A stretch of DNA of 64,000 nt from Streptomyces sp. NBC_00247 (GCF_036188265.1 NZ_CP108093.1:2604001-2668000); one strand, 5' to 3'; numbered from the stretch's first letter, positions 52,475-61,685 are shown. Translations and numbers: made by a program. The notes: generated by a model not told the origin, from the letters alone.

Positions 52475-54103
52475 ATGCGAGGCGGAGCCAAAGTCGCCAT
52501 TGTCGGCGGGGTGTTCGTGCTGGTGGCCGGGGGGCTGAGCTATGGCGCGTACACCGTGCTGTTCGAGGACGGGAGCGGGGGCATCACCTCGGCCGACGCG
52601 CCCGCCGAGGTGAGGACCGGGCCACCGGACACGAAGGAGATCGCCGCGACGTCGAAGGCGTTCTTCGCCGCCTGGTCGTCCGGGAACGGGCCCGCCGCCT
52701 CGCAGCTGACGAACAATCCGGTGGACGCGGAGCCCGTACTGACCGGGTACTCCACCGAGGCGCACATCGAGAACGTCGTGATCACCCCGGGCCCGGCGGC
52801 CGGGGCGACGGTGCCGTACACGGTGAAGGGGACCGTCTCGTTCGAGGGGAAGAGCCAGCCGCTCTCCTACTCCTCCAAGTTGACCGTGGTGCGCGGGCTG
52901 ACCACCGGCAAGCCGCTCGTCGACTGGCAACCCACGGTCGTGCACCCGAAGTTGACCAAGGGCGCGACGCTCGTCACCGGAGAGTCGTCCTCACCGGAAA
53001 TCGAGGCGGTGGACCGCAACGGCGTGGTCCTGACCCCGGACAAGTACCCGTCGCTCGCGCCGGTCATCGCCACGCTCCGCAAGAAATACGGGGAGAAGGC
53101 GGGCGGCACCGCCGGCATCGAGACGTGGATCCAGGGTGCGGACGAGGCCACCCCCGACATCACCCTGCTCACTCTCGCCAAGGGCAAGCCCGGCAAGGTC
53201 CAGACGACCATCGACGCGAAGATGCAGGCCGCGGCCGAAAATGCCGTGAAGCAGTTCAGCGGGGCCTCCGTAGTCGCGGTCAGGCCGTCCACCGGGGCCA
53301 TCCGGGCGGTCGCCAACAATCCCGCGACCGAGTTCAACGTGGCACTCGAAGGCCAGCAGGCACCCGGTTCGACGATGAAGATCGTGACCGCCGCGATGCT
53401 GCTGGAACGCGGCATAGCCACGGCGAACGGGGCCGTCGAGTGTCCGAAAGAAGCGACGTGGCGAGGCCGCACCTTCCACAACCTGAACAACTTCACGCTC
53501 CCGGACGGCAGTACCCTCACCCAGACATTCGCGAACTCCTGCAACACCGGCTTCATCAAGCTCATCGACGAGGTGGATGACGACTCGGCGCTCGCGAAGG
53601 AGGCGAAGGAGGTCTTCGGGATAGGTCTGGACTGGAAGTCCGGCGTCACCACCTGGGACGGCAGTGTGCCCGAGGAGGTGGGCGGTGAGGCCGCCGCCCA
53701 GTACATCGGACAGGGCACGATCCAGATGAACGTACTCAACATGGCGTCCATCACCGCAACCGCCCACACCGGAACGTTCCACCAGCCGGTCATCGTGCCC
53801 CAGGACTTGGACGGGCGGCCGCTCGCCACGGCCTCACGCTCACTGCCGACCTCAGTCGTCCAGCAGCTCAACTCCATGATGCGGGCCACCGCTTCGTGGG
53901 GTACCGCCGCGAAGGCCATGAGCTCGGTGGGCGGTGACAAGGGCGCCAAGACGGGCTCGGCGGAGGTCGAAGGGCAGGCAACCTCCAACAGCTGGTTCAC
54001 CGGATTCAGTGGCGACCTCGCGGCGGCCGGAGTCGTCCAGTCCGGCGGCCACGGCGGCGACGCGGCCGGCCCCGTCGTCGCGGCGGTGCTGGGCGCGGGG
54101 TGA
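52475..54103 (+). CDS. Class B penicillin-binding protein (transpeptidase)
   Basis: This 542-aa protein has an N-terminal signal anchor (KVAIVGGVFVLVAGGLSYGA), an NTF2-like MecA-N domain (about 55-165: KAFFAAWSSGNGPAASQLTN) and a C-terminal transpeptidase. The catalytic motifs are S299-T-M-K302 (QAPGSTMKIVTAAML), S355-C-N357 (FANSCNTGF) and K492-T-G (KGAKTGSAEVEG). It cross-links peptidoglycan outside the membrane and should bind beta-lactams. Length is typical of Streptomyces PBPs with a NTF2-like domain. GGAAGGA precedes the ATG. Monocistronic, closed by a terminator. Confidence 0.95.
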   Translation: MRGGAKVAIVGGVFVLVAGGLSYGAYTVLFEDGSGGITSADAPAEVRTGPPDTKEIAATSKAFFAAWSSGNGPAASQLTNNPVDAEPVLTGYSTEAHIENVVITPGPAAGATVPYTVKGTVSFEGKSQPLSYSSKLTVVRGLTTGKPLVDWQPTVVHPKLTKGATLVTGESSSPEIEAVDRNGVVLTPDKYPSLAPVIATLRKKYGEKAGGTAGIETWIQGADEATPDITLLTLAKGKPGKVQTTIDAKMQAAAENAVKQFSGASVVAVRPSTGAIRAVANNPATEFNVALEGQQAPGSTMKIVTAAMLLERGIATANGAVECPKEATWRGRTFHNLNNFTLPDGSTLTQTFANSCNTGFIKLIDEVDDDSALAKEAKEVFGIGLDWKSGVTTWDGSVPEEVGGEAAAQYIGQGTIQMNVLNMASITATAHTGTFHQPVIVPQDLDGRPLATASRSLPTSVVQQLNSMMRATASWGTAAKAMSSVGGDKGAKTGSAEVEGQATSNSWFTGFSGDLAAAGVVQSGGHGGDAAGPVVAAVLGAG

Positions 54104-54130
54104 ACCCGCAGCACCGCTGGACCTGTTGCA

Positions 54131-54163
54131 GGTGCGCCGGTCCGGGTCGTGGACCGGCGCACC
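54131..54163 (+). terminator. Terminator of the PBP gene
   Basis: GGTGCGCCGGTCC (54131-54143), loop GGGTCGT, GGACCGGCGCACC (54151-54163): a perfect 13-bp stem 27 bp past the stop. Confidence 0.85.
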
Positions 54164-54237
54164 GCGGCGTGCGGGGCCGTTCCCCTGCGCCCGTACGGTG
54201 CTGCGCACGGCCCGTTCGCGCGAGTAGCCTGCGGATC

Positions 54238-54774
54238 ATGAGCACTTCCGCCACCGGCTCCGACGCCGGGTCCCAGCAGCCCACCGCCCCCGCCGCGCAC
54301 GCCGAGGCGCACCCGCGATTCGCCGCCGCACTGGCTGAGTCGGGGCTCCAGGTCGAGGTGCGCCGCTTTCCCGACGCCACCCGGACCGCCGCCGAAGCCG
54401 CCGCCGCGATCGGCTGCGACCAGGCCGAGATCACCAAGTCCCTCGTGTTCGTGGCCGACGGCGACCCCGTGGTGGTCCTGATGGACGGAGCTTCGCGGGT
54501 GGACGTCGAGCGGGTGCGCGAGGTGCTGGGCGCGGCGAAGGTGAAGCGCGCGGGGGCGGACGTGGTCCGCGAGGCGACCGGGTACGCGATCGGAGGCGTA
54601 CCGCCCTTCGGGCACGTCACGAAGCCCCGGGTGCTGGCCGATCGAGGGCTGCTCGATCACCCGGTCGTGTGGGCCGCGGCGGGAACTCCGCACACGGTCT
54701 TCCCGCTCGATCCGAAGAGTCTGATCGCCCACGCGGGCGGCACGGTGGTGGACGTGCGCGAGCGGACCGCGTGA
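54238..54774 (+). CDS. YbaK/ProX-type aminoacyl-tRNA deacylase
   Basis: This 178-aa protein has a disordered 20-residue start and then a YbaK-type editing domain: ESGLQVEVRRFPDATRTAAE, AAAIGCDQAEITKSLVFVAD (the conserved Lys of the KSL motif), VVLMDGASRVDVERV, and YAIGGVPPFGHVTKPRVLAD (the GGxxPxG loop). Such proteins hydrolyse wrongly charged tRNA, most often Cys- or Ala-tRNAPro. The stop overlaps the EamA start by four bases. Confidence 0.92.
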   Translation: MSTSATGSDAGSQQPTAPAAHAEAHPRFAAALAESGLQVEVRRFPDATRTAAEAAAAIGCDQAEITKSLVFVADGDPVVVLMDGASRVDVERVREVLGAAKVKRAGADVVREATGYAIGGVPPFGHVTKPRVLADRGLLDHPVVWAAAGTPHTVFPLDPKSLIAHAGGTVVDVRERTA

Positions 54775-55622
54775 CCCCACTGGTCGTGGGTGCGGTACTG
54801 CTGGCGGCCTTCACCCACGCCGGATGGAACGCCCTGGCCCACGCCCTCAAGGACCAGCTTCTCTCCTTCACGCTGATCTCCGGCGGCGGGCTGCTGATCA
54901 GCGCGGTCGCCGCGCCGTTCCTGCCGTTCCCGGACGCGGCGGCGTGGCCGTACCTGGGCGTCTCGGCGCTGCTGCACATCGCGTACATGCTGCTGCTGAT
55001 GCGGTCGTTCACGCTGGGCGACTTCGGCCAGATGTATCCGATCGCCCGGGGTACAGCCCCGCTCGTGGTGACCCTTCTGGCGGCCGTCTTCGTCGGCGAG
55101 CGGCCGGGCGCCTGGGCCACGGCGGGTGTGGCGGTGGCCTCGGCGGGCCTGGTCGGCCTCGCCCTCTGGGGCATCCGGGGCTCCGGCCGCCGCCCGGACT
55201 GGCCGGCCCTGGTGGCGGCGCTCGGGACGGGCCTCGCCATCGCCGGGTACACCACGGTGGACGGCGTCGGGGTACGCGCGTCGGGGAGTTCGCTGGGGTA
55301 CGTCGCCTGGCTGATGATCGCGCAGGGCCTGGCCGTGCCGGCCTACGCCCTCTTCCTCCGGCGCGGTGAACTGGTGTCCCAGCTTCGCCCGTTGGCGTTG
55401 CGGGGACTGGGCGGGGCGGCGCTCTCGGTGCTCGCGTACGGGCTGGTGCTGTGGGCCCAGACCCGTGCCGCGCTCGCCCCCGTCGCGGCGCTGCGGGAGT
55501 CCTCGATCATCGTGGGCGCGGCACTGGGCGCGCTGCTCTTCAAGGAGCGGTTCGGCGCCCCCAGGATCGCGGCGGCCGGGCTGATGGTGGTCGGCATCGG
55601 GCTGATGCTGCACGCGGGTTGA
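54771..55622 (+). CDS. EamA/DMT-family transporter
   Basis: This 283-aa membrane protein has ten probable helices in two EamA repeats, for example VVGAVLLAAFTHAGWNALAH, YLGVSALLHIAYMLLLMRSF, GTAPLVVTLLAAVFVGERPG and, in the second half, VAALRESSIIVGAALGALLF, KERFGAPRIAAAGLMVVGIG. The RGTAP...GER and RES...KER motifs at helix ends are typical. These carriers export amino acids, nucleobases or other metabolites. The GTG start overlaps the deacylase stop. Convergent with the SDR gene, 15 bp apart. Confidence 0.92.
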   Translation: MTPLVVGAVLLAAFTHAGWNALAHALKDQLLSFTLISGGGLLISAVAAPFLPFPDAAAWPYLGVSALLHIAYMLLLMRSFTLGDFGQMYPIARGTAPLVVTLLAAVFVGERPGAWATAGVAVASAGLVGLALWGIRGSGRRPDWPALVAALGTGLAIAGYTTVDGVGVRASGSSLGYVAWLMIAQGLAVPAYALFLRRGELVSQLRPLALRGLGGAALSVLAYGLVLWAQTRAALAPVAALRESSIIVGAALGALLFKERFGAPRIAAAGLMVVGIGLMLHAG

Positions 55623-55637
55623 TGCCCGGCCGTCCGC

Positions 55638-56435
55638 TCACTCCTCTCCCGTCGCCCGCTTGAAGCCGGTGTGGACGGCGAGCAGCCCGCCGTCCACGCG
55701 GAGGGTGGTGCCGGTGATCCAGGACGCGTCGCCGGAGGCGAGGAAGGCGACGGCGGCGGCGATGTCGTCCGGTTCGCCGACGCGGCCGAGCGGGTAGAGG
55801 GCGGCGGCCCGGTCGAGGTCGGCCTCGCGGCCCGCCCAGGCGTCGGTGCGCAGGGTGCCGGGGGCGATGAGGTTGACGCGCACCCCGCGCGGTCCGGCGT
55901 GGCCGGCGAGGGTACGGGTCAGGCTGGCCAGTCCCGCCTTCGCGGCGCTGTAGGCGTGACCGCCGAAGTCCTGTTCGCCGTTGACCGAGCCGATGTTGAC
56001 GATCGCGCCCCGGCCGGAGGCGGCGAGGTGCGAAAGGGCGGCGCGGGAGCAGCGGAAGGCGCCGCCGAGGGTGATGTCGAGGCGGCGCTGCCACTCCTCG
56101 TCGTCCTCGTCCTCGAACAGTTCGGCGTCCGGGCCCGCCGCGTAGGCGTTGTTCACCAGGACGTCGAGGCGGCCGAAGGCGGTGACCGCGTACGCCACCG
56201 CCGCCTCCACGGCCGTCCGGTCCCCGACGTCGCAGGCGAGGGAGTCGGCGGCCCACCCCTCGTCCCGTATCCGCGCGGCGGTGGCGGCGGCGCGGGCGGG
56301 GTCCAGGTCGGTGACGAGCACCGACGCCCCCTCGGCGGCGAGTCGGCGGGCTGTGGCGGCGCCGACTCCCTGTCCCGCTCCGGTGATGAGGACGGCGTGG
56401 CCGTCGAAACGCGCGAAGGAGAGGGGTGTCGTCAT
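55638..56435 (-). CDS. Short-chain dehydrogenase/reductase
   Basis: This 265-aa classical SDR has the cofactor motif LITGAGQGVGAATARRLAAE (TGxxxGxG near 20-27), NNAYAAG, catalytic Ser in IVNIGSVNGEQDFG and YxxxK in HAYSAAKAGLASL. An Asp in VLVTDLDPARA points to NAD. The C-terminus SWITGTTLRVDGGLLAVHTG is typical. The substrate is unknown. The ATG has a weak ribosome site. Divergent from the PHP hydrolase gene, 124 bp apart. Confidence 0.94.
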   Translation of the reverse strand: MTTPLSFARFDGHAVLITGAGQGVGAATARRLAAEGASVLVTDLDPARAAATAARIRDEGWAADSLACDVGDRTAVEAAVAYAVTAFGRLDVLVNNAYAAGPDAELFEDEDDEEWQRRLDITLGGAFRCSRAALSHLAASGRGAIVNIGSVNGEQDFGGHAYSAAKAGLASLTRTLAGHAGPRGVRVNLIAPGTLRTDAWAGREADLDRAAALYPLGRVGEPDDIAAAVAFLASGDASWITGTTLRVDGGLLAVHTGFKRATGEE

Positions 56436-56559
56436 GGGGCGACCGTACTGCGGAGGGTGGCATGGGGTCACGGGTGCTGCGTCGAATCGCCGCCGCCGGG
56501 GGTGGAGTCGGGCGAGAATCGGACCGTGCGCACGCCGAGGCGCTCGGGACGGGGGGCTG

Positions 56560-57507
56560 ATGGGCGGCTGGTACCGCGGGGACTGCCACGTGCACTCGGT
56601 GCACTCGGACGGAGAGCTGACCGCGGCGGAGCCGGCGGCCGCCGCGCGGGCGGCGGGACTCCACTTCGTCGCGACCACTGACCACAACACCGCTGCGGCG
56701 CACGGGGTGTGGGCCGAGCAGGCCGACGCCGGCCTCCTGGTGATCCTGGGCGAGGAGGTGACGACGGCGACCGGGCACTGGCTCGCGCTCGGCATCGGGC
56801 CGGGAGAGGTCGTCGGTGGGGAGTACGGGGTGCGGGACGGGCTGATCGGCGCCCACCTCGACCGGGTACACCGGGCCGGCGGGATCTGCGTGGCCGCGCA
56901 TCCCCACGCGCCGTACCCGTCGGGCACGTTCGCGTACGCGTACGAGGGCTTCGACACGGTCGAGGTGTGGAACGGACTCTGGACGTCGGACCTGCCCTGG
57001 AACGCGGACAACGAAGCGGCTCTGGCCGAGTGGGGGCGGGGCCTGGCAGCCGACGTCCACCGGGGGCGGTGGCGGCCGGCGGTGGGCAACAGTGACACCC
57101 ATCTGGCGGGGCAGCTCGGAGTCCCGCACACCGTCGTGTTCGCGGAGGAGCTGAGTACGTCCGCCGTGCTCGCCGCCCTCCGTGCGGGGCGGAGCTGGAT
57201 CGCCGGATCGGCCGCCGTGGACGTGTCGTTCACCGCCACGGCCGGTGCGAAGACGGCGGAGGTGGGCGGATGCCTCGACACCGGTGGCCGGGAGGTCGTC
57301 GTACGGGCACGGGTGCGGGGCGTCCCGTCCGCGACCGTCTCCTTCCACACCGAACGGGGAGCGGTCCACCACACCGAGCTTTCGCCGGAGGGCTCCGGCG
57401 AAGTCGAATGGCGTACCACCGCACAGGAGTCGGGCTTCGTCCGCGCCGAAGTGCGCGATCCGCGCGGGCACATGGCGGCACTCACCAACCCGGTCGCCCT
57501 GACCTGA
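56560..57507 (+). CDS. PHP-domain metallohydrolase, CehA/McbA type
   Basis: This 315-aa soluble protein begins MGGWYRGDCHVHSVHSDGEL, the first PHP metal motif (HxH), followed by FVATTDHNTAAAHG, ILGEEVTTATGHWLALGI, ICVAAHPHAPYPSGTFAYAY and VGNSDTHLAG (the last His/Asp). The C-terminal 100 residues form a beta domain as in CehA/McbA-like proteins, which hydrolyse carbamates, phosphoesters or related bonds. The ATG follows GGGGGGCTG. The substrate is unknown. Unlike the decayed PHP gene at 52 kb it has no signal peptide. Confidence 0.93.
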   Translation: MGGWYRGDCHVHSVHSDGELTAAEPAAAARAAGLHFVATTDHNTAAAHGVWAEQADAGLLVILGEEVTTATGHWLALGIGPGEVVGGEYGVRDGLIGAHLDRVHRAGGICVAAHPHAPYPSGTFAYAYEGFDTVEVWNGLWTSDLPWNADNEAALAEWGRGLAADVHRGRWRPAVGNSDTHLAGQLGVPHTVVFAEELSTSAVLAALRAGRSWIAGSAAVDVSFTATAGAKTAEVGGCLDTGGREVVVRARVRGVPSATVSFHTERGAVHHTELSPEGSGEVEWRTTAQESGFVRAEVRDPRGHMAALTNPVALT

Positions 57508-57534
57508 CCTGCCGCACGGCCGGGGTGGGACGCC

Positions 57535-58719
57535 TCAGAGCACCGAGCGCACCGCCCGGACCAGGGCCTGGGCGCGCGGGTCGGCGGTGACTCCCTTCTG
57601 GAGGCCGTTGGTGACGTAGCCGAGGGCGATACGGGACTCGGGGTCGGCGAAGCCGAGGGAGCCGCCGCGTCCGGGGTGGCCGAAGGAACCGGGGCCGAGC
57701 AGCGGGGCGGCCGGGCCGTGGAGCATGTACCCCAGTCCGAAACGGGTGTTGACCACGAGGACCCGGTCGGGCCCGGAGGACTCCTCGGTGCGGGCCAGGG
57801 TGAGGGTGGCGGGGGCGAAGAGGCGGTGGCCGTCGACCTCGCCGATCATCGCGGCGTAGCAGCGAGCCAGTGCGCGAGCGGTGGCGATGCCGTTGGAGGC
57901 GGGGAGTTCGGCGGTGCGGTAGGCGGGGTCGTTCTCGTCCGGGTCGGGGTGGATCGCGCCGAAGGCACGGCGGGTGAGGGAGTGCGGGTCGGCGTACGCC
58001 TCGGTGACGGCGCGCTTGGGCCGCATCCGCAGGGCGCCGGGGTCGCCGGTCGAGGGTGGTTCGACGGGGCCGATCCGGCCGATGCGGTGGGCTTCGTCGG
58101 CGGGAAGCCCGAACCAGAAGTCGAGGCCGAGGGGGCGGGCGATCTCTTCGGCGATCCAGCGGCCGATGGTCCGGCCGGTGGCCCGGCGGACGAGTTCGCC
58201 GATGAGCCAGCTGTAGGTCTGGGGGTGGTAGCCGTGGTCGGTGCCGGGTTCCCACTGGGGCCGCTGGGCGGCGACGGCGGCCGGGCCGGTGTGGCCGTCG
58301 GCGGCCTCGGCGGGGGTGAGCGGGCGGTCCAGGGCGGGGACGCCGGCACGGTGGGCGAGGAGTTCGCGCACGAGGACGCGCTCCTTGCCGTTCGCCTTGA
58401 ACTCGGGCCAGTACGTTCCGACCGGGGCGTCCAGGTCCACCTGGCCGCGCTGGTGGAGCATCAGGGGGACGGCGGCGGCGATGCCCTTGCCCGCCGAGCG
58501 GACGACCTGGACGGTGTCGACCGCCCAGGGTTCGGTGCCGTCCACGTCTCTCGTACCGGCCCAGAGGTCCACGACCTTGCGCCCGTCGCGGTAGACGGCG
58601 ACGGCAGCGCCGCGCTCACCGCGCTGTTCGAAGTTCCGTACGAAGGCGTCCCGGACCGCTTCGAATCCGGGGGCCACCGTGCCCCGTACGTCCACGCCTG
58701 TTTCCGCGCTCCCGCTCAT
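57535..58719 (-). CDS. Beta-lactamase-fold esterase (EstB-like serine hydrolase)
   Basis: This 394-aa family VIII-type esterase has SxxK at S75-A-G-K78 in VQVVRSAGKGIAAAVPLML, YHPQTYSWLIGELVR as the Tyr region near 165, and GSFGHPGRGGSLGFADPESR near 345 as the third motif. VAVYRDGRKVVDLWAGTRD near 40 is typical of EstB relatives. No signal peptide. It likely hydrolyses small esters. The ATG at 58719 has AGGA seven bases upstream; one at 58734 would have none. Separate from the cbi genes behind it by 42 bp, same strand. Confidence 0.93.
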   Translation of the reverse strand: MSGSAETGVDVRGTVAPGFEAVRDAFVRNFEQRGERGAAVAVYRDGRKVVDLWAGTRDVDGTEPWAVDTVQVVRSAGKGIAAAVPLMLHQRGQVDLDAPVGTYWPEFKANGKERVLVRELLAHRAGVPALDRPLTPAEAADGHTGPAAVAAQRPQWEPGTDHGYHPQTYSWLIGELVRRATGRTIGRWIAEEIARPLGLDFWFGLPADEAHRIGRIGPVEPPSTGDPGALRMRPKRAVTEAYADPHSLTRRAFGAIHPDPDENDPAYRTAELPASNGIATARALARCYAAMIGEVDGHRLFAPATLTLARTEESSGPDRVLVVNTRFGLGYMLHGPAAPLLGPGSFGHPGRGGSLGFADPESRIALGYVTNGLQKGVTADPRAQALVRAVRSVL

Positions 58720-58761
58720 CCCCCCATCCTGCATGGCCGCGCGGGTCCGACGGGAGGCGGG

Positions 58762-59553
58762 TCACTTGCTGTTTACGGTCACGGAACCTGGATCGAAGCC
58801 GAAGGGCAGCTCCAGCCGGTGCGCGCGCATGAGCTCCTCGTCGAGGAGGAGGTCCTGCGTACGTCCGTCGGCGGCGATGACCCCGTCGCTGAGGACGACG
58901 GCGCGGCGGCAGAGCTCCAGGGCGTACGGGAGGTCGTGGGTGACCATCAGGACGGTGACGTCCAGGGAGCGGAGGATGTCGGCGAGTTCGCGGCGGGAGG
59001 CCGGGTCCAGGTTGGAGGAGGGCTCGTCGAGGACGAGGATCTCGGGCTCCATGGCGAGGACGGTGGCGACGGCCACCCGGCGGCGCTGCCCGAAGGAGAG
59101 GTGGTGCGGCGGGCGGTCGGCGTACTCGGCCATGCCGACCTGCGTGAGGGCGGCGGTGACCCGGGCCTCCAGTTCGGCGCCGCGCAGCCCGGAGGCGGCG
59201 GGGCCGAAGGCGACGTCCTCGCGGACGGTGGGCATGAACAGCTGGTCGTCGGGGTCCTGGAAGACGATGCCGACGCGGCGGCGGATCTCCGCGAGGTTCC
59301 GCTTCTCGACCGGGAGCCCGGCGACCCGGACGGTTCCGGCGCCCGCGTCGAGGATGCCGTTGAGGTGCAGGACGAGGGTGGTCTTCCCGGCGCCGTTGGG
59401 GCCGAGCAGTGCGACGCGCTCGCCCCGGCCGACGGTCAGGTCCACGCCGAAGAGCGCCTGGTGCCCGTCCGGGTAGGCGTAGGCGAGGCCGCTGACCTCC
59501 AGGGACGGCGGCACGGGGGTGAGGGGCGGATCGGTGGGGGTCGGGCTGTTCAT
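58762..59553 (-). CDS. cbiO: ECF-type metal transporter ATPase
   Basis: This 263-aa ABC ATPase has Walker A GPNGAGKT at 51-58, Q-loop FQDPDDQLFMPTVREDVAFG (the DPDDQ motif typical of CbiO/EcfA), signature HHLSFGQRRRVAVA, Walker B ILVLDEPSSNLDP and the switch His in MVTHDLPYAL. It powers cobalt or nickel uptake with the CbiQ and CbiM proteins encoded just upstream. Order on the strand is M-Q-O. The gap to cbiQ is 76 bp. Confidence 0.95.
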   Translation of the reverse strand: MNSPTPTDPPLTPVPPSLEVSGLAYAYPDGHQALFGVDLTVGRGERVALLGPNGAGKTTLVLHLNGILDAGAGTVRVAGLPVEKRNLAEIRRRVGIVFQDPDDQLFMPTVREDVAFGPAASGLRGAELEARVTAALTQVGMAEYADRPPHHLSFGQRRRVAVATVLAMEPEILVLDEPSSNLDPASRRELADILRSLDVTVLMVTHDLPYALELCRRAVVLSDGVIAADGRTQDLLLDEELMRAHRLELPFGFDPGSVTVNSK

Positions 59554-59629
59554 GTGCTCATCCCAGCAGACGTGCGGCAGGAGGGTGAAGGTGCGGGGTG
59601 CCCGCGGGACGCCCCGGGACGCTGGCCCG

Positions 59630-60391
59630 TCACAGGGCCCAGCCGAGGGCGCAGACGACGAGGGCGGGCAGCGGGAGCGCCGCCGCGTACGCCCACTGGG
59701 TGCGGGAGGCCGTCACCTCGTCGATGACGGGCATGGTGCCCGCGTACCCGCGGCTGACCATCGCCAGGTGGACCCGCTCGCCACGTTCGTAGGAGCGGAT
59801 GAAGAGGGCGCCGGCCGACTTGGCGAGGACGCCCCACTGGCGTACGCCGCGCGCCTCGAAGCCGCGGGAGCGGCGGGCGACGGACATCCGGCGCATCTCG
59901 TCGGTGACGACGTCCCCGTACCGGATCATGAAGGACGCGATCTGTACGAGGAGCGGCGGCAGCCGGAGCCGCTGGAGGCCCAGCAGCAGGGCGCGGAGTT
60001 CGGTGGTGGAGGCGAGGATCACCGAGGCGGCGACGCCGAGGGTGCCCTTGGCGAGGACGTTCCAGGCGCCCCAGAGCCCGGCCACGCTCAGGTGGAGGCC
60101 GAGGAACTCGGTCCGCTCCCCCGGCACGAAGAACGGCATGAGCAGCGCGAACGCGACGAACGGGACCTCGACGACCAGCCGCTTCAGCAGGTACCCGGCG
60201 GGAATGCGGGCCACCGCGGCGACGGCGGCGAGCAGCACCGCGTACAGCGCGAACGCCCACACCGCCTCGCGCGGGGTGGAGACCACGACGAGGACGAAGC
60301 AGCAGACGGCGGCGAGTTTGCAGTGCGGGGGGAGCCGGTGGACGGGCGAGTGCCCGTGCCGGTAGAGACGGTGCGCGTGGCCGGCGCCCAT
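59630..60391 (-). CDS. cbiQ: ECF metal transporter transmembrane protein
   Basis: This 253-aa T-component has a His-rich start (MGAGHAHRLYRHGHSPVHRL), several membrane helices (LAAVCCFVLVVVSTPREAV, FVAFALLMPFFVPG) and the coupling helices with Ala-Arg-Gly-type motifs SVARRSRGFEARG and HLAMVSRGYAG that contact CbiO. It links the ATPase to the substrate-binding CbiM. It starts nine bp after the cbiM stop. Confidence 0.94.
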   Translation of the reverse strand: MGAGHAHRLYRHGHSPVHRLPPHCKLAAVCCFVLVVVSTPREAVWAFALYAVLLAAVAAVARIPAGYLLKRLVVEVPFVAFALLMPFFVPGERTEFLGLHLSVAGLWGAWNVLAKGTLGVAASVILASTTELRALLLGLQRLRLPPLLVQIASFMIRYGDVVTDEMRRMSVARRSRGFEARGVRQWGVLAKSAGALFIRSYERGERVHLAMVSRGYAGTMPVIDEVTASRTQWAYAAALPLPALVVCALGWAL

Positions 60392-60400
60392 GGAAGTACC

Positions 60401-61483
60401 TCAGACCTTCTCGGCGAGCGACGCGTCCGCCTCCGCGGCGGCCACGTCGGTACCGTCGACCCGGCGGCGGCGGACCACCCAGAACACCGCGCCGCCCACG
60501 ACGACGGTGACACCGACGCCGATGACCCCGGCGAGTCCGCCGGAGAGGCGGGCGTCGTCCACGTCCTTGACGCCGTAGTCGGCGAGCGGGGAGTCGGCGG
60601 AGGCGTGCTCCTCGACGTTCCGGTCGATGCCCTTGTCGGTGGCGACCTTCTCCAGGCCGTCGGGGCTGGAGGAGGCGTAGTACGAGACGAAGCCGGCCAG
60701 CACGAGCGCCGTGAGCAGGCCGCCGGCCAGCAGACCGCGCGTGGACCGGGTCGCGACGCCGACGGCGGGCTTCGCGGCGGGGGCGGCGGGGGCCGCGTCG
60801 ACCAGCTGCCCGTCCACGCGGAGCTTGAGCGGCGCGGCGAAGCCCTTGGCCCCGTGCACCAGGTCCGGGCGGACCGCGATGACGGCGCCGACCGTGGCGG
60901 CGGTGATGACGGCTTCACCGATACCGATGAGGACGTGCAGGCCGACCATCGCCTTGAAGACCTCGCCGATGGGGATGTCGGTGGTGCCGCCGATCCAGTA
61001 GATGAGCGTGAAGGCGACGGCGGCGGCGGGCACGGAGACCAGCGCGGCGACGAAGGAGGCGACCGTGACGGTGGACCGGCGGCGCGGCAGGGCGCGCATC
61101 AGCAGGCGGAAGACCACGTACGCGACGACGGTGGTGACGACGCCCATGTCCGTGATGTTGACGCCGAGGGCGGTGAGGCCGCCGTCCGCGAAGAGGATGC
61201 CCTGCATGAGGAGCACCACGGTGACGCAGAGGACCCCGGTGTAGGGCCCGACGAGTATCGCGGCCAGCGCCCCGCCGAGGAGATGCCCACTGGTGCCGGC
61301 GGCGACCGGGAAGTTCAGCATCTGCACGGCGAAGATGAAGGCGGCCATCAGCCCGGCGAGCGGGGCGGTGCGCTCGCCCAGCTCGCGGCGGGCGCCGCGC
61401 AGACTGACCGCGACGGCGCCCGCGGCGACGACTCCGGTGGCCACGGAGACAGGTGCGTTGATGAATCCGTCGGGTACATGCAT
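60401..61483 (-). CDS. cbiM: Cobalt/nickel-specific CbiM substrate-binding protein with fused PDGLE (CbiN-like) domain
   Basis: This 360-aa protein starts MHVPDGFINAPVSVATGVVA; the first residues including His2 form the square-planar metal site of CbiM/NikM. Further helices include FPVAAGTSGHLLGGALAAIL and TALGVNITDMGVVTTVVAYV. After a linker (about 240-260) the C-terminus carries a PDGLE domain (SSSPDGLEKVATDKGID), a CbiN-like part, ending in a helix and basic tail. The ATG at 61483 has GGAG seven bases upstream; the open frame is longer. A Nur-like inverted repeat lies about 96 bp upstream, so nickel is a likely substrate (inference). Confidence 0.94.
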   Translation of the reverse strand: MHVPDGFINAPVSVATGVVAAGAVAVSLRGARRELGERTAPLAGLMAAFIFAVQMLNFPVAAGTSGHLLGGALAAILVGPYTGVLCVTVVLLMQGILFADGGLTALGVNITDMGVVTTVVAYVVFRLLMRALPRRRSTVTVASFVAALVSVPAAAVAFTLIYWIGGTTDIPIGEVFKAMVGLHVLIGIGEAVITAATVGAVIAVRPDLVHGAKGFAAPLKLRVDGQLVDAAPAAPAAKPAVGVATRSTRGLLAGGLLTALVLAGFVSYYASSSPDGLEKVATDKGIDRNVEEHASADSPLADYGVKDVDDARLSGGLAGVIGVGVTVVVGGAVFWVVRRRRVDGTDVAAAEADASLAEKV

Positions 61484-61578
61484 GGGAGGGCTCCGCTTCT
61501 GCGGGGTCGGCGAGGACGAGGCTGCGACCAGGGTCTGCGACCCGGGCAGGCCATGAACCCGCCAATCATAGGGTTTTC

Positions 61579-61595
61579 TTGCGAATGATGCGCAA
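61579..61595. promoter_or_regulatory. Nur-like (Fur-family) box upstream of cbiMQO
   Basis: TTGCGA-ATGAT-GCGCAA: six-base half-sites with a five-base spacer, the layout of the Streptomyces nickel regulator Nur (tTGCaa-N5-ttGCAA from memory). The extended symmetric core is CTTGCG/CGCAAG. It lies between divergent cbiM and the SsgA-like gene, 96 and 91 bp away respectively. Confidence 0.55.
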
Positions 61596-61685
61596 GAGCG
61601 CATTCCCCACATTTACGCGCGGCGCACGCGCCGTGAAATATGGGACATTAGAGTGCAAAGCGTTAATAACAGGAGGAGTCGGCCG

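Noticed and set aside
61484-61600. Cobalamin riboswitch upstream of cbiM
   Set aside because: The leader is only about 120 bases to the Nur-like box, and I find no B12-box-like sequence.
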